This document shows positions 8,380 through 16,741 of a stretch of 52,772 nucleotides of DNA, one piece after another. The notes under the pieces were generated by a model that saw only the letters and a list, made by a program, of their open reading frames with translations, made no database searches and had not been told where the DNA came from. The translations under genes were made by a program, and so were the position numbers. The first letter of the stretch is position 1; every line of letters starts with the position of its first letter. Origin of the DNA: Desulfobacteraceae bacterium (GTDB lineage Bacteria; Desulfobacterota; Desulfobacteria; Desulfobacterales; Desulfosalsimonadaceae); the NCBI GenBank assembly GCA_003599885.1, contig QZKW01000085.1:1-52772 (forward strand), written 5' to 3'.

Positions 8380-9084
8380 TCATTTCCCCGGTTTCGGATG
8401 GCATTCCGCGCATTTCACCGGGCCTGCCCCGCCTGCCTTATGGCAGTTGATGCAGTTGGCATGAATCGCGCCATAATAATACTTCAGCTGCATGGCGTCC
8501 CAATCCTTTTTGGATGTTCCCTCGGGTTTTTGGGGTTTGCCTGCTTTGTCATGGCATTCCATGCAACCCTGTACCGCATCCCCCTCTTTTAGTTCCAAGG
8601 GTTTGCCGTCTTTATCGTGATGACATTCCCCGCAGACGATGCCATAACCGGTGGGTTTGGCAGAGGTGTGCTTTTTATGGGAAAACATGACAATGCCCAT
8701 TTTGTGGGCGCTAAAAGCATCCGTGTGTTTCATCTCAACAACTTCGAGGGTTTCATTGCTTTTTGGGGAGGCTATGGGAGCAGCAGCCTTTACGGCGTCC
8801 GGAGTCCTATCTTTAGCCGCATCAATGGAATCAGGTGTCTCTTTTTTTTTGGATTCAACCACTTTTTCAGGCATGTTTTCCCTGTTTTCAATGACTTGTT
8901 GATCTCCTTTTTTAGCCTTCGCTACTTCCTCCTTGGGTTTTTCAATCCCTGACGCAAGGGGCTTTCTGGATTCTTCAACGGTTTTATCAGTATTCGCGTC
9001 TTTATTGTCGGGCGCTTCACTGCAGCCAGCTAAAGAAAAAGACAATAAACAAATTATCCCCAACACCAGCAAGAAACGTTTCAT
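8380..9084 (-). CDS. Tetraheme class III cytochrome c lipoprotein
   Basis: A 234-residue lipoprotein with a cytochrome c3-type heme domain. The signal peptide ends in a lipobox, SLAGC. A Lys/Glu/Pro-rich linker of about 100 residues follows, then about 115 residues carrying four CxxCH heme sites (CGECH, CMECH, CINCH, CAECH) and extra histidines (FSHKKH, CHHD) that can serve as distal ligands. Such proteins carry electrons in the periplasm; the lipid anchor and long linker suggest tethering to a membrane. The start at 9084 has GAGG seven bases upstream. The gene stands alone, convergent with dinB. The gap 8185-8379 holds no clear terminator. Confidence 0.85.
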   Translation of the reverse strand: MKRFLLVLGIICLLSFSLAGCSEAPDNKDANTDKTVEESRKPLASGIEKPKEEVAKAKKGDQQVIENRENMPEKVVESKKKETPDSIDAAKDRTPDAVKAAAPIASPKSNETLEVVEMKHTDAFSAHKMGIVMFSHKKHTSAKPTGYGIVCGECHHDKDGKPLELKEGDAVQGCMECHDKAGKPQKPEGTSKKDWDAMQLKYYYGAIHANCINCHKAGGAGPVKCAECHPKPGK

Positions 9085-9226
9085 AAACAAACCTCTTCAT
9101 TAAAATAATCTGGTTATTTCGTTCGGTTCAGTTGCATGCAGAAACACCATCCGAGATGAAAATTAAAAATTCGGCCTATTTTAAAAAAATCCAAAATACC
9201 CTTTTCTAATACGGTGAAGATTATGC

Positions 9227-9616
9227 TTATTCTATGATTTCGACCCGAACATCAATTACTCCGGCGTTTAAACCGTCTAAAGTCTTCATTGCCTGGTATG
9301 AAAGGTCAATGATTCGTCCCTTTATAAAAGGCCCTCTGTCATTAACCCTCACAACAACATTTTTACCGTTTGCAAGGTTTGTTACCCTGCAAATGGTTTC
9401 AAAAGGGAGGTCTTTATGGGCACATGTTAATTTGTTTTTGTCATAAATCTCTCCATTGGCAGTGAATTTTCCCTGATGTTTGTCGCCATAATATGAGGCT
9501 TTCCCGTAATAAGCAATCGGCTGTGTTTTTGTCGGCAAAAGAGAACAGCCAGTCAAAAAACTTAAGCATGCTAAGGATATTAATGAGAGTATAACTGATA
9601 GAAAAGGCGTTTTCAT
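9227..9616 (-). CDS. rlpA: RlpA-like double-psi beta-barrel lipoprotein
   Basis: A 129-residue lipoprotein of the RlpA family, which act at the cell wall; some members are lytic transglycosylases for denuded glycan strands. The lipobox is LTGC near residue 24. Family motifs GKASYYG, GKFTANGE, CAHKDLPF, RVTNLANGK and VNDRGPF...GRIIDLS are all present. It lacks the C-terminal SPOR domain of the longer E. coli type. Neighbours give no functional hint. The interval 9617-9806 upstream holds no supported gene. Confidence 0.85.
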   Translation of the reverse strand: MKTPFLSVILSLISLACLSFLTGCSLLPTKTQPIAYYGKASYYGDKHQGKFTANGEIYDKNKLTCAHKDLPFETICRVTNLANGKNVVVRVNDRGPFIKGRIIDLSYQAMKTLDGLNAGVIDVRVEIIE

Positions 9617-9806
9617 ATTTTATATTCCCGTTAATAATCTCCGGGCTCCTTATTTTTTCTTTTTAAAAATGAGAGAAAGTTGGCACCAGCGTGAATGTCA
9701 TCACAAAAAAATGCGAGGAAGATGTGATAAAAAAGCAGAGAGATTAGATTCTAATTTATCTGATCCTATCCCTTTATGGAAACTTCATAAGGCAGAGACT
9801 TGCTTT

Positions 9807-10727
9807 TCACTCAGATAAGTTAATGATTAATCCTTCATAAGCGGCAATTGTATTGGGAAATAGCCTTTGAACGTCTTTTTCTTTTTCCTCAATTTTTTCA
9901 TCATCGTGAGAGGGGTCGTGATGATAGAGAACCAGTCGTTTGGCGTTTGCCTTTTGGGCTACTCCTACTGCCATTTCAGGTGAACTGTGACCGTATCCCT
10001 GTTTGGAAGTCATGATATCGGCATATTCATTATCCATATAATATTGGGCGTCGTGAATAAACACATCCGCATCTTTGGCAAATTTGATTAACTTTTGGTT
10101 TCCCCCCACATACCCTTCCGTATCCGAAGCATAAACCACCTTTTTATCCTGCCATTCCACCCGATAAAACAAGACGCCGTTTACGGGATGGGCATAATCT
10201 TTTTGTACAAAAATCCGGATCAGGTTTTTATCCGGATTTTCCTGCTCGTGATGGATGTTTCTAAAAAATGTATTTCCCGTTTCCGGATCGACCAGGATTT
10301 CTTCTGCTCCCCGCAGGTTATGGATTAATCTGAGTGAATTCAAATCTTCCAGCCGGACAGGGGAAAATGGCGGCCGCATAATTTGAGAAAGCATCTCTTC
10401 CATGCCTTTTTCAAACATGGTTGGGCCAAAGATGTGAAGGGTGGTGCTTCCCAGATAAGCGGGTTTGAAGAATAAAAAACCCTGATTATGGTCATGATGC
10501 ATGTGGCTGAAAAGAATTGTCGCTACAATGGGCTGGCCCGTGCTGAAGTGTTCTTTGAGCAGGTCTTCCCCAAGGCTTATGATGCCGGTTCCTGCATCAA
10601 TAATGATAACGGCATTGCCGATTCTGAATTCGACACAGGACGTATTGCCTCCAATTTTAAGGGTGTTTTTGCCCGGAACAGGAAAACTTCCCCGTACGCC
10701 TCTGAATCGAATCATAAACTTATTCAT
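9807..10727 (-). CDS. Metallo-beta-lactamase-fold hydrolase
   Basis: A 306-residue MBL-fold protein related to the RNase Z/PhnP-like and class II cyclic-phosphodiesterase-like hydrolases. The metal motif is HMHHDHNQG, with the bridging Asp in SDTEGYVG and a late His in LYHHDPSHDD. The N-terminal IRFRGVRGSFPVPG and GGNTSC are typical of this subgroup. The substrate cannot be told. AAGGA lies about 11 bases before the ATG. It follows glpX in the same direction with a 41-base gap and may be cotranscribed. Confidence 0.8.
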   Translation of the reverse strand: MNKFMIRFRGVRGSFPVPGKNTLKIGGNTSCVEFRIGNAVIIIDAGTGIISLGEDLLKEHFSTGQPIVATILFSHMHHDHNQGFLFFKPAYLGSTTLHIFGPTMFEKGMEEMLSQIMRPPFSPVRLEDLNSLRLIHNLRGAEEILVDPETGNTFFRNIHHEQENPDKNLIRIFVQKDYAHPVNGVLFYRVEWQDKKVVYASDTEGYVGGNQKLIKFAKDADVFIHDAQYYMDNEYADIMTSKQGYGHSSPEMAVGVAQKANAKRLVLYHHDPSHDDEKIEEKEKDVQRLFPNTIAAYEGLIINLSE

Positions 10728-10768
10728 TTTGAGTTTTTATCCTTTTTAAAATAAAGGGTTCCATTTTT

Positions 10769-11716
10769 TCAGTCCATCCGGCGGTGGTGATGGGATGTCA
10801 TCCATCTGACGGTGCCGGTGTTTCCGTTGATGACCATGGAATGTGATACGGCCCCTTTCGAATGATATTTGACACCGCGCAGAAAAGCCCCTCCGGAAAT
10901 GCCGGTGGCGGCGAAAAAAGCGTCCCTGCTTTTTATCAGAGTCTCAAGCGTCAGAATCTCTTTAACATCCTTACCATATTCTGCAATAGACTTTCGCTCT
11001 TCCTCGCTCTGAGGGTCCAGCCGGGCGATCATCAGGCCGTCAAGCGCCCGGATGGCACAGGCCGAAATCACGCCTTCCGGCGTTCCCCCGGTCCCCATCA
11101 TCACATCCACTTCCGAACCCGGATCAGCCGCCATCAAAGAGCCTGCCACATCACCGTCCGTATGAAGCTGGATGCACGCGCCGGTTTTTCTGATATCCGC
11201 AATGAGTTGTTTGTGTCTGGGTTTTTCAAGAACAAAAACCACCAATTCATCCACGGCTTTTCCGATGGCTTTTGCAATGCTGATTAAATTGTCTTTTACC
11301 GGCGCGTCGATATCAATGCTGCCGGCTGCTTCCTTTGGTCCGACAATTTTTTTCATATAAAAACTGGGGCCGGGGTCATACATGGTCCCCGCCGGGCAGG
11401 CCCCGACAACGGCGATGGCATTGGCCCGGCCGCGGGCCAGCAGGTTTGTCCCTTCCACCGGGTCCACGGCGAGGTCCATCACAAGTCCGTTGCCGTTTCC
11501 GACCCGTTCCCCGTTGAAGAGCATGGGAGCCTGATCTTTTTCCCCTTCCCCAATGACAATGCGGCCGCTGATGTCGATGGTGCTGAACGCTTTTCTCATG
11601 GCGTCCACTGCGGCCCCGTCTCCGGCTTCTTTTAATCCTTTTCCCAGAAATTTTACGGCTTCTAACGCCGCTGATTCGGTCACTCTGACAAGGTTTAACG
11701 CGAGGTTTTTATACAT
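10769..11716 (-). CDS. glpX: Fructose-1,6-bisphosphatase class II
   Basis: A 315-residue GlpX-type fructose-1,6-bisphosphatase of gluconeogenesis. Recognisable blocks are GEGEKDQAPML, the metal-site sequence DPVEGTNLLARG, MMGTGGTPEGV and the C-terminal GVKYHSKGA. Length is normal. Its start overlaps the stop of the upstream cytidylate-kinase-like gene by eight bases, so the two are probably translationally coupled. An organism living on fatty or aromatic acids would need gluconeogenesis, in agreement with the catabolic cluster further right. Confidence 0.93.
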   Translation of the reverse strand: MYKNLALNLVRVTESAALEAVKFLGKGLKEAGDGAAVDAMRKAFSTIDISGRIVIGEGEKDQAPMLFNGERVGNGNGLVMDLAVDPVEGTNLLARGRANAIAVVGACPAGTMYDPGPSFYMKKIVGPKEAAGSIDIDAPVKDNLISIAKAIGKAVDELVVFVLEKPRHKQLIADIRKTGACIQLHTDGDVAGSLMAADPGSEVDVMMGTGGTPEGVISACAIRALDGLMIARLDPQSEEERKSIAEYGKDVKEILTLETLIKSRDAFFAATGISGGAFLRGVKYHSKGAVSHSMVINGNTGTVRWMTSHHHRRMD

Positions 11717-12545
11717 GGTCCCTCTCTGCAGGCATACCCGTGGTCAGGTGGACTTGAGCGCTTTGAGCGCCGCCGAGGCTGATTGCGATTTCCTGCACCC
11801 GGTAAATGGTTTCTCTTTCTTTGGCGCTGGATGCGACCATGCCTAAGCTGGTGCCGATATAGATATCCGCCGACCCGTCTTTAGCCACAACTTTGACCCT
11901 GGGAAACTCATTCACCAGCATCGCCTCTATCTGGGCAGCCAGAACCAGATCGTCAAGAATTTTTTGGGATTCGGGGGTGGTGGTGAACGAGGGGCGCTGC
12001 AAGGCCGCAAGAATGAATTTTACGGCATCATCGACCGTTATTGTTTTTATTTTCAGCACAAGATCATAAAGGCTCGGATCCCAGGTATCGATGCCGTAGA
12101 GCGTAAGGCCCCATTTGCGTCGTTCATCATCGTCTTTTTTCAGAAGATAACGGGCCTTGTCATTTGAAATCTTTTCCCGTTGCATCTCCTCCCTGACGCG
12201 GTCTTCCATGTCCGCGATGATTCTGACTTTTAAGACATGGGGTATCCCCTGAAGGAAAAAGTGACCGGCCAATCCGTGGTATACAACATTGTCTTTCTGG
12301 ACATGGCGCAATAATATGGAGCGGATATAGGCCACATATCGCTCCTTTCCGTAGCTGAAACGCTCCAGAATGGATGGCGCGTCATGGATGGCGCGGACAA
12401 GCTTGATTTCCGGAATATTGAAAATTTCTGACGCATCAATCAGGACGTCCCTTGAAATGCATTCATATCCAAGCGTTTCAGCAACTTTATGGGCCACATC
12501 ACTGCCGCGGGTGTATGATCCCCTTGAAATGCTAATAATAGACAT
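11709..12545 (-). CDS. Cytidylate-kinase-like family protein
   Basis: A 278-residue protein resembling the cytidylate-kinase-like family common in deltaproteobacteria. The N-terminal ISISRGSYTRGSDVA stands in place of a classic P-loop and is followed by a kinase-like body (GYECISRDVL, REEMQREKIS, DDDERRKW). The last 80 residues form an extra domain with KVVAKDGSADIYI that recalls a BON-like fold. The start at 12545 has GAGGA close upstream and gives the conserved MSIISISRG start; an earlier frame start at 12587 is unlikely. The substrate of this family is not established. It is coupled to glpX. Confidence 0.75.
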   Translation of the reverse strand: MSIISISRGSYTRGSDVAHKVAETLGYECISRDVLIDASEIFNIPEIKLVRAIHDAPSILERFSYGKERYVAYIRSILLRHVQKDNVVYHGLAGHFFLQGIPHVLKVRIIADMEDRVREEMQREKISNDKARYLLKKDDDERRKWGLTLYGIDTWDPSLYDLVLKIKTITVDDAVKFILAALQRPSFTTTPESQKILDDLVLAAQIEAMLVNEFPRVKVVAKDGSADIYIGTSLGMVASSAKERETIYRVQEIAISLGGAQSAQVHLTTGMPAERDHV

Positions 12546-12669
12546 GTGTTCCTCAAGATTGAATGAGGTGATTGTTGATGACTGCATGGGCAGCCGGGCG
12601 GAATGCTTTCAAAAATATCAATACCCTAGTTGGTGATATATTTTCAAGAGCGTATGTTTGGGGGTGTTA

Positions 12670-13410
12670 TTATTTTGTAATTTGGGTTCCGGCGGGCGAT
12701 GCCTCCCGGATGATACCGTAAACGCGGATCTGAAGTTCCGGGCTGAGGGCGCTGGTGGTTTTCAGGACAATCTTGTCGAAATAACGTCCGGGTTCCGGGT
12801 TCCGGTTTTCTATTAAGAGGGTAAACGCTGGTTTGTTTGCGGCGGTTTTTTTTGCAATCTGGAATTGGATGTTTTCGCCATTTTCAGCTGTTGCGGAAAG
12901 GATATCGAATGGGTTGAGGGCCGGGGGGATGATGGTGATTTCTGTCTGGATTTGCTGCCCGGCCTGGCCCGTGAGTCTGGCCGCTTTCGGGGAAATGTCA
13001 GCAGGGCCAAGAACCTGCCCGGTCATGGTCAGCGCGATGTTGGCATGGGCCGGATCATTGGTGTAAACCGTCGCGGTTTTTTTAACGAGGTTGCCGGCTT
13101 CAGATTCCGTTTTGATTTTCAGCGTCACTTCGCCCGTCCCGCCGGGAGGGATTTGCCTCGAATAAGAGGCCGCCAGACACCCTCACCCGCTATAGACATT
13201 GATAATATTTAGGGGAGCATTCCCCTTGTTGAGGACAGAAAAGCGGTGTTCCACCTCTGTTCCGGCAATCACCGGCGAAAATTCAATGGCGGTTTGCTCA
13301 ACTATTGCGATGGGAGCGGCAACCGCTTCTTTTGCGATGGTTTGACCGGCAGAAACAATACCCAACACAGAGAGGAATGCGGTAATAAAAAAAAAGGTTA
13401 TGAATCTCAT
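12670..13410 (-). CDS. DUF1573-like exported protein with in-frame UGA (putative selenoprotein)
   Basis: Read through UGA at 13185-13183, this is a 246-residue exported protein. It has a signal peptide (hydrophobic residues 4-20) and an Ig-like DUF1573 domain with FSVLNKGNAPLNI, then VYSG-U-GC, then QIPPGGTGEV. DUF1573 members normally have Cys-Gly-Cys at that place, so UGA replaces the first Cys (residue 76) and the second is C78. The downstream frame stays open for 170 codons, with no ATG near the UGA. GAGG lies six bases before the ATG at 13410. A stem GCCUC/GAGGC starts about 13 bases after UGA, but its loop lacks the G usual in bacterial SECIS elements. A recent nonsense mutation is the alternative. 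It is the last gene of the envelope operon. Confidence 0.65.
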
Positions 13411-13466
13411 GTATTACCTCATCGGTTGTAACTGTTTAATCCCATAACTTTAGGATTGAATGAAGT

Positions 13467-14222
13467 TCATTTTTTGTTGTCTGGTTGTCCAAAAATCATA
13501 TTAAACTGTTCATCCGTCAGTATCTTGCGGCAGTAAGTCATATACGCTGCCTGTAATTCATCTTCTATCCTGAGCATATCGTTTTTAATCTGTGCTTTTT
13601 CTACTCCGGGAACACCGGTTTCGTATGTTTTTTGAATATCTCTAAGTTCCTGTACATGTTCCTGATAAAAACGGGCGATTTCGGTGATCGTCTGGCCATC
13701 AAGCTTTTCTTTTATCATTTCAACAGTTGTGCCGGGATTTTCAATGGGAAATCCAAGTTCGTTACCCGTGGGTATGACTGGCAGCGGCTCACCATTTTGT
13801 GCGGGCCCGAACAGGGAGTCATATTCTTTTTGACTTAATATCTCTTGGTGGGAGTTTAGAAACCATTTCATCAACTCAGCCGACTGGGCTGTAAACGCCT
13901 GCTGATTGATGCGGCCGCTCAGGTAGGCGGAATTTATCCTGTCTTTCATATAAAGCATCGAAGTGTGGAGTCCGGCGACCATCGCCTTCTTGCCCGGGTC
14001 AATTTCAGGAATAACGTCATTGACATGCGCCATCCACTCAAGGTGAATGCTGTTTGTTCTATATTTTTCCTGGTTTTTGAAAATATCCTGGGGGGTTATC
14101 CCCAGTTCCACAATCAGTGATTCAGGAAAAATAAGAACAGGCGATTCAGCAGCGCTTGAATCGGCAGAAAGGAACAGCCAATAAAGGAATATAAAAAAAA
14201 CAAATCTGGCCTGACGGTTCAT
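13467..14222 (-). CDS. Exported protein of unknown function, paralog of the upstream gene
   Basis: A 251-residue protein with a signal peptide (cleavage near SSAAES). It has two helical modules of about 85 residues. The first carries HLEWMAHVND...SAYLSGRI...KEYDSLFG, the second ENPGTTVEMIKEKLDG...LTDEQFNMIFG. Both modules are closely similar to modules of the 444-residue protein encoded nine bases upstream. The LTDEQ ends recall the LTxxQ motif of Spy/CpxP-like periplasmic proteins, but the resemblance is short. AAGGA lies six bases before the ATG. I do not know its function; its place in an operon with a lipoprotein and a DUF1573 protein argues for the envelope. Confidence 0.65.
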   Translation of the reverse strand: MNRQARFVFFIFLYWLFLSADSSAAESPVLIFPESLIVELGITPQDIFKNQEKYRTNSIHLEWMAHVNDVIPEIDPGKKAMVAGLHTSMLYMKDRINSAYLSGRINQQAFTAQSAELMKWFLNSHQEILSQKEYDSLFGPAQNGEPLPVIPTGNELGFPIENPGTTVEMIKEKLDGQTITEIARFYQEHVQELRDIQKTYETGVPGVEKAQIKNDMLRIEDELQAAYMTYCRKILTDEQFNMIFGQPDNKK

Positions 14223-14231
14223 GCCTGATCC

Positions 14232-15566
14232 TTATTGGTTCTGACTTTTTGCTGCCGGAGCTTCTTTGACAGGAGTCACAGATTCCCGGGATACGGCACC
14301 CTCCGTCTCAACCGTTGATTGCGTATCCTTCACGTCAGGCGGGTTTGTTTCAGCAATCTCCTGGTTGTCAAAAACCAATTGATACTGCTCATCCGTCAGG
14401 GTGCTCCGGCAATTTTCTTGAAATGCAGCGTCCATTTCATTCGAAACATTTTCTACCGCATCCGGTTTTATTTCGCCGGCATCCAGCTTGGTGATAAGCT
14501 CCTCACGCTCTTTGGCCCGTTGCTCATAAAAAAATTTAATATCTTCAAGTTTGTCCTGATCAATTTTTTCCTTGACCATTTCTATGCTGGTATTGGGGTT
14601 TTCAATCTCAAACCCGAGTTCTGTCTGATCGGAATCGCCCAAAACCGCCGGCGGCTTTGTTTGCGTCCCGCCTGTTTCCAGCGCGGAAACAGATCCGAAA
14701 ACCGTATTGATTTCATCTTCGTTCAATAATTCCTTACATCTGGAAATAAAAGCCTGCTGGCTTTTTTGTAATGCTTCCCTTGCCTGCTCAAGCGTCATCG
14801 ACCCGTCGCCGATTTTTTTGCCGATCTGGTCTCTGTCGAGGATCATTTTTTTAAAATGAGAATCAACTTCTTCGAGTTTATATCCCTGCACTTGTTTTGC
14901 AACTTCCTCCGCAGGTATTTGCTGATTGAGGATAAAACTGTACCTTGGGGCTGACTCCATCAGCCCGTCGATGATATCGTTGGCTGCTTCAGGCGCAGTT
15001 CCATAAAGGGCCTCATATTCCGCCCCGGTCAGCATGGATTGATAGATCTGCTGGTGCCATTTCATCAGATCGGCCAATGCTTTTATAAACGTATCATGAT
15101 CAATTTTTCCGGAGAGATAGGCTTGATTAAGCAGATCTTTTATATACAGAAGCGTTGTATGATTTTTAATGATCGCCTCTTGTTTTTCAGGATCAAGGCC
15201 CTTCAGCACCTCATTCACGTGATCCATCCATTCCACATGAATAACGGTGTTTTTAAACGCATCACGTTCCTTAATCATCTTTTCCATATCGATGTTCAGC
15301 AATTCCAGGATGTTTTCCGGATAGGAAATATAGGGATTGGCATCTGATGATGCGGCAGTTGCCGGAGGATTCATGCGGGCTTCATCTGTTGGGGAAACAA
15401 GCGGAGCCGGTTCTTTTTTTAAACTTGCATCCGGAACATTTTTATGAAGTGGCTGGGGAGATTCTTCCTGCAACGGTTCATGGCCGGGATACAAATATAT
15501 CCCCATGAGAAGGACGCATCCGAACAGCAATCCGATGATTATCATTCTATTTCGCTTGCTCATCAT
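14232..15566 (-). CDS. Membrane-anchored multi-module protein of unknown function
   Basis: About 444 residues: an N-terminal membrane anchor (IIIGLLFGCVLLMGIYLY), a Pro-rich linker, then three mainly helical modules. Module 1 (HVEWMDHVNE...QAYLSGKI...AEYEALYG) matches module 1 of the downstream paralog. Modules 2 and 3 resemble each other and end in LNEDEINTVFG and LTDEQYQLVF; module 3 also matches module 2 of the paralog (ELGFEIENP). The tail is Thr/Glu/Ala-rich. The start is uncertain: 15566 is chosen for the nearby GGGAA, with 15575 possible. Nine bases separate it from both neighbours, so it is operonic. I do not recognise a family. Confidence 0.6.
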   Translation of the reverse strand: MMSKRNRMIIIGLLFGCVLLMGIYLYPGHEPLQEESPQPLHKNVPDASLKKEPAPLVSPTDEARMNPPATAASSDANPYISYPENILELLNIDMEKMIKERDAFKNTVIHVEWMDHVNEVLKGLDPEKQEAIIKNHTTLLYIKDLLNQAYLSGKIDHDTFIKALADLMKWHQQIYQSMLTGAEYEALYGTAPEAANDIIDGLMESAPRYSFILNQQIPAEEVAKQVQGYKLEEVDSHFKKMILDRDQIGKKIGDGSMTLEQAREALQKSQQAFISRCKELLNEDEINTVFGSVSALETGGTQTKPPAVLGDSDQTELGFEIENPNTSIEMVKEKIDQDKLEDIKFFYEQRAKEREELITKLDAGEIKPDAVENVSNEMDAAFQENCRSTLTDEQYQLVFDNQEIAETNPPDVKDTQSTVETEGAVSRESVTPVKEAPAAKSQNQ

Positions 15567-15587
15567 GTTTCCCATCAAAAAAAGAAG

Positions 15588-16028
15588 TTACGGGTGTTGA
15601 TCGCCCTTAATCCGTTTATATTCTGTCCGGTTTGCCTCTCCACCCGACAGAGGCATCAGGAATAGTTGCGATTCGGTGGCACGATAACGAACGCTGTCGC
15701 TGGTCCCCGGTTTCTGAGCGGTTGAGCAGTGTTCGCCCTGGGCTGAAGTGACCGTATACGTGAACACTTCGTCGGCAGTGGTATAGTCGCCAATAATCAT
15801 GCAGCCGGGCGCATCCATTGTGAGAGTGCGCTCTGAAAAAATCAGTTTTACGACAATGCCGGATACCTTTTCTTTGCCGATGGCTGTCTGCTGCCATGTC
15901 CCGATAAGACGCGGGTCATTTTTTTGAATGTCTTTTGATGTCGCTGAGCCGGAATCGCTGCATCCCTGCATGCATACCATCACCGCCAATAAGGTCGTGA
16001 GTATCGCTTTAACTGAACAGAATTTCAT
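15588..16028 (-). CDS. Small lipoprotein of unknown function
   Basis: A 146-residue lipoprotein whose signal peptide ends in CMQGC. The mature part begins with a short polar stretch and then LIGTWQQT, a sequence start often seen in lipocalin-like or 'lipoprotein with beta-barrel' small proteins. It also has two further Cys (in APGC and EHC) that could pair. The start at 16028 has GGAG four bases upstream. It is the first gene of an apparent four-gene envelope operon ending in the UGA-containing DUF1573 gene. Function unknown. Confidence 0.6.
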   Translation of the reverse strand: MKFCSVKAILTTLLAVMVCMQGCSDSGSATSKDIQKNDPRLIGTWQQTAIGKEKVSGIVVKLIFSERTLTMDAPGCMIIGDYTTADEVFTYTVTSAQGEHCSTAQKPGTSDSVRYRATESQLFLMPLSGGEANRTEYKRIKGDQHP

Positions 16029-16113
16029 AAGTCTCCAGATTATCATAACAAGTAAAAACCTTCATTCGGTTATTACAAGCCGGAAGGCTTTTGTCAATTT
16101 GATCCTAAATACA

Positions 16114-16163
16114 AAAAAGCCCCTTTGTATAAACACTGAATCATTTACACAAAGGGGCTTTTT
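16114..16163. terminator. Bidirectional intrinsic terminator
   Basis: AAAAAGCCCCTTTGT (16114-16128) and ACAAAGGGGCTTTTT (16149-16163) are perfect inverted repeats around a 20-base loop, with A-runs and T-runs giving a U-tail on either strand. It lies after the stop of the secreted cysteine-rich gene and separates that gene from the envelope operon downstream. Confidence 0.85.
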
Positions 16164-16207
16164 AAAATTTTGAGAATTCAGGAGTTACATCCGTTACCGC
16201 AAAAAAA

Positions 16208-16654
16208 TTACCACCAGAGCCAGCATGCGGTCTTACATGCGGTCCATGATACCGGCTCACCATAGGTTCCGAATACCACGCCTGTCAGCCAATAACCACC
16301 GACATTCCCCCTGGCGATATTTTTGCCGGATGTGTAAAGCCCGCGGTTGGTTTCCTGATGGCAGACCCCCTGGACGGCATAAACAAAGCGGCAACCCCAG
16401 TTTGATGATGTGCATTTTGCATCACTATAGTCGCCATATCCCCCTGAGTAGGCAACATATGCGCCGTTGGATTCGCCCCCGGTCCATGACCAGCAGCTGC
16501 TGCCTGCGCAATGATAGGCATGATCCGCCTGAATTCCCAGGATATTGAATATCCCGTATTTTTTGCCTTGCAGGTAGGATGATCCGAAAGCCGAACCGGA
16601 CACTAAAACAGCACAAAGACAGAATACTGCTAAAATAATGGATGATTTTTTCAT
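16208..16654 (-). CDS. Secreted cysteine-rich protein under riboswitch control
   Basis: A 148-residue exported protein: signal peptide with cleavage near AFG, then about 125 residues rich in Gly, Tyr, Trp and Cys. Seven Cys are in the mature part (HCAGSSCW, KCTSSNWGC, GVCHQE, ACKTACW) and the protein ends in two Trp. The stretch VCHQETNRGLYTSG looks like a conserved core, but I cannot name a family. GGGGAG lies four bases before the ATG. Its leader holds a GEMM-I cyclic-dinucleotide riboswitch and terminator (16708-16812), so its level should follow a second messenger that governs surface life. A terminator at 16114-16163 closes the unit, so it is monocistronic. Confidence 0.65.
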   Translation of the reverse strand: MKKSSIILAVFCLCAVLVSGSAFGSSYLQGKKYGIFNILGIQADHAYHCAGSSCWSWTGGESNGAYVAYSGGYGDYSDAKCTSSNWGCRFVYAVQGVCHQETNRGLYTSGKNIARGNVGGYWLTGVVFGTYGEPVSWTACKTACWLWW

Positions 16655-16707
16655 TTTGCTCCCCCCATTTCAGTTTAACGTTTTTTAAATTATGGTTCAT
16701 TGAAAAT

Positions 16708-16741
16708 AAAAAAAGCCGGGTACCTTTTCAGGTAACCCGGC
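16708..16741 (-). terminator. Riboswitch expression-platform terminator
   Basis: On the minus strand GCCGGGTTACC (16741-16731), loop TGAAAA, GGTACCCGGC (16724-16715) and a T7 run form a textbook intrinsic terminator between the aptamer and the secreted-protein gene. Its 5' arm is the same GCCGGGTTACC that closes the aptamer, so the two folds exclude each other. Ligand binding should therefore prevent termination (an ON switch, inferred). Confidence 0.85.

Noticed and set aside
9676-9694. TTGGCACC as a second sigma-54 promoter
   Set aside because: The -12 part (TTGC) is missing at the required spacing.
9669-9818. 49-codon plus-strand frame (starts MRESWHQRECHH) in the rlpA/MBL intergenic region
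   Set aside because: No Shine-Dalgarno, overlaps the end of the MBL gene on the other strand, no recognisable family.
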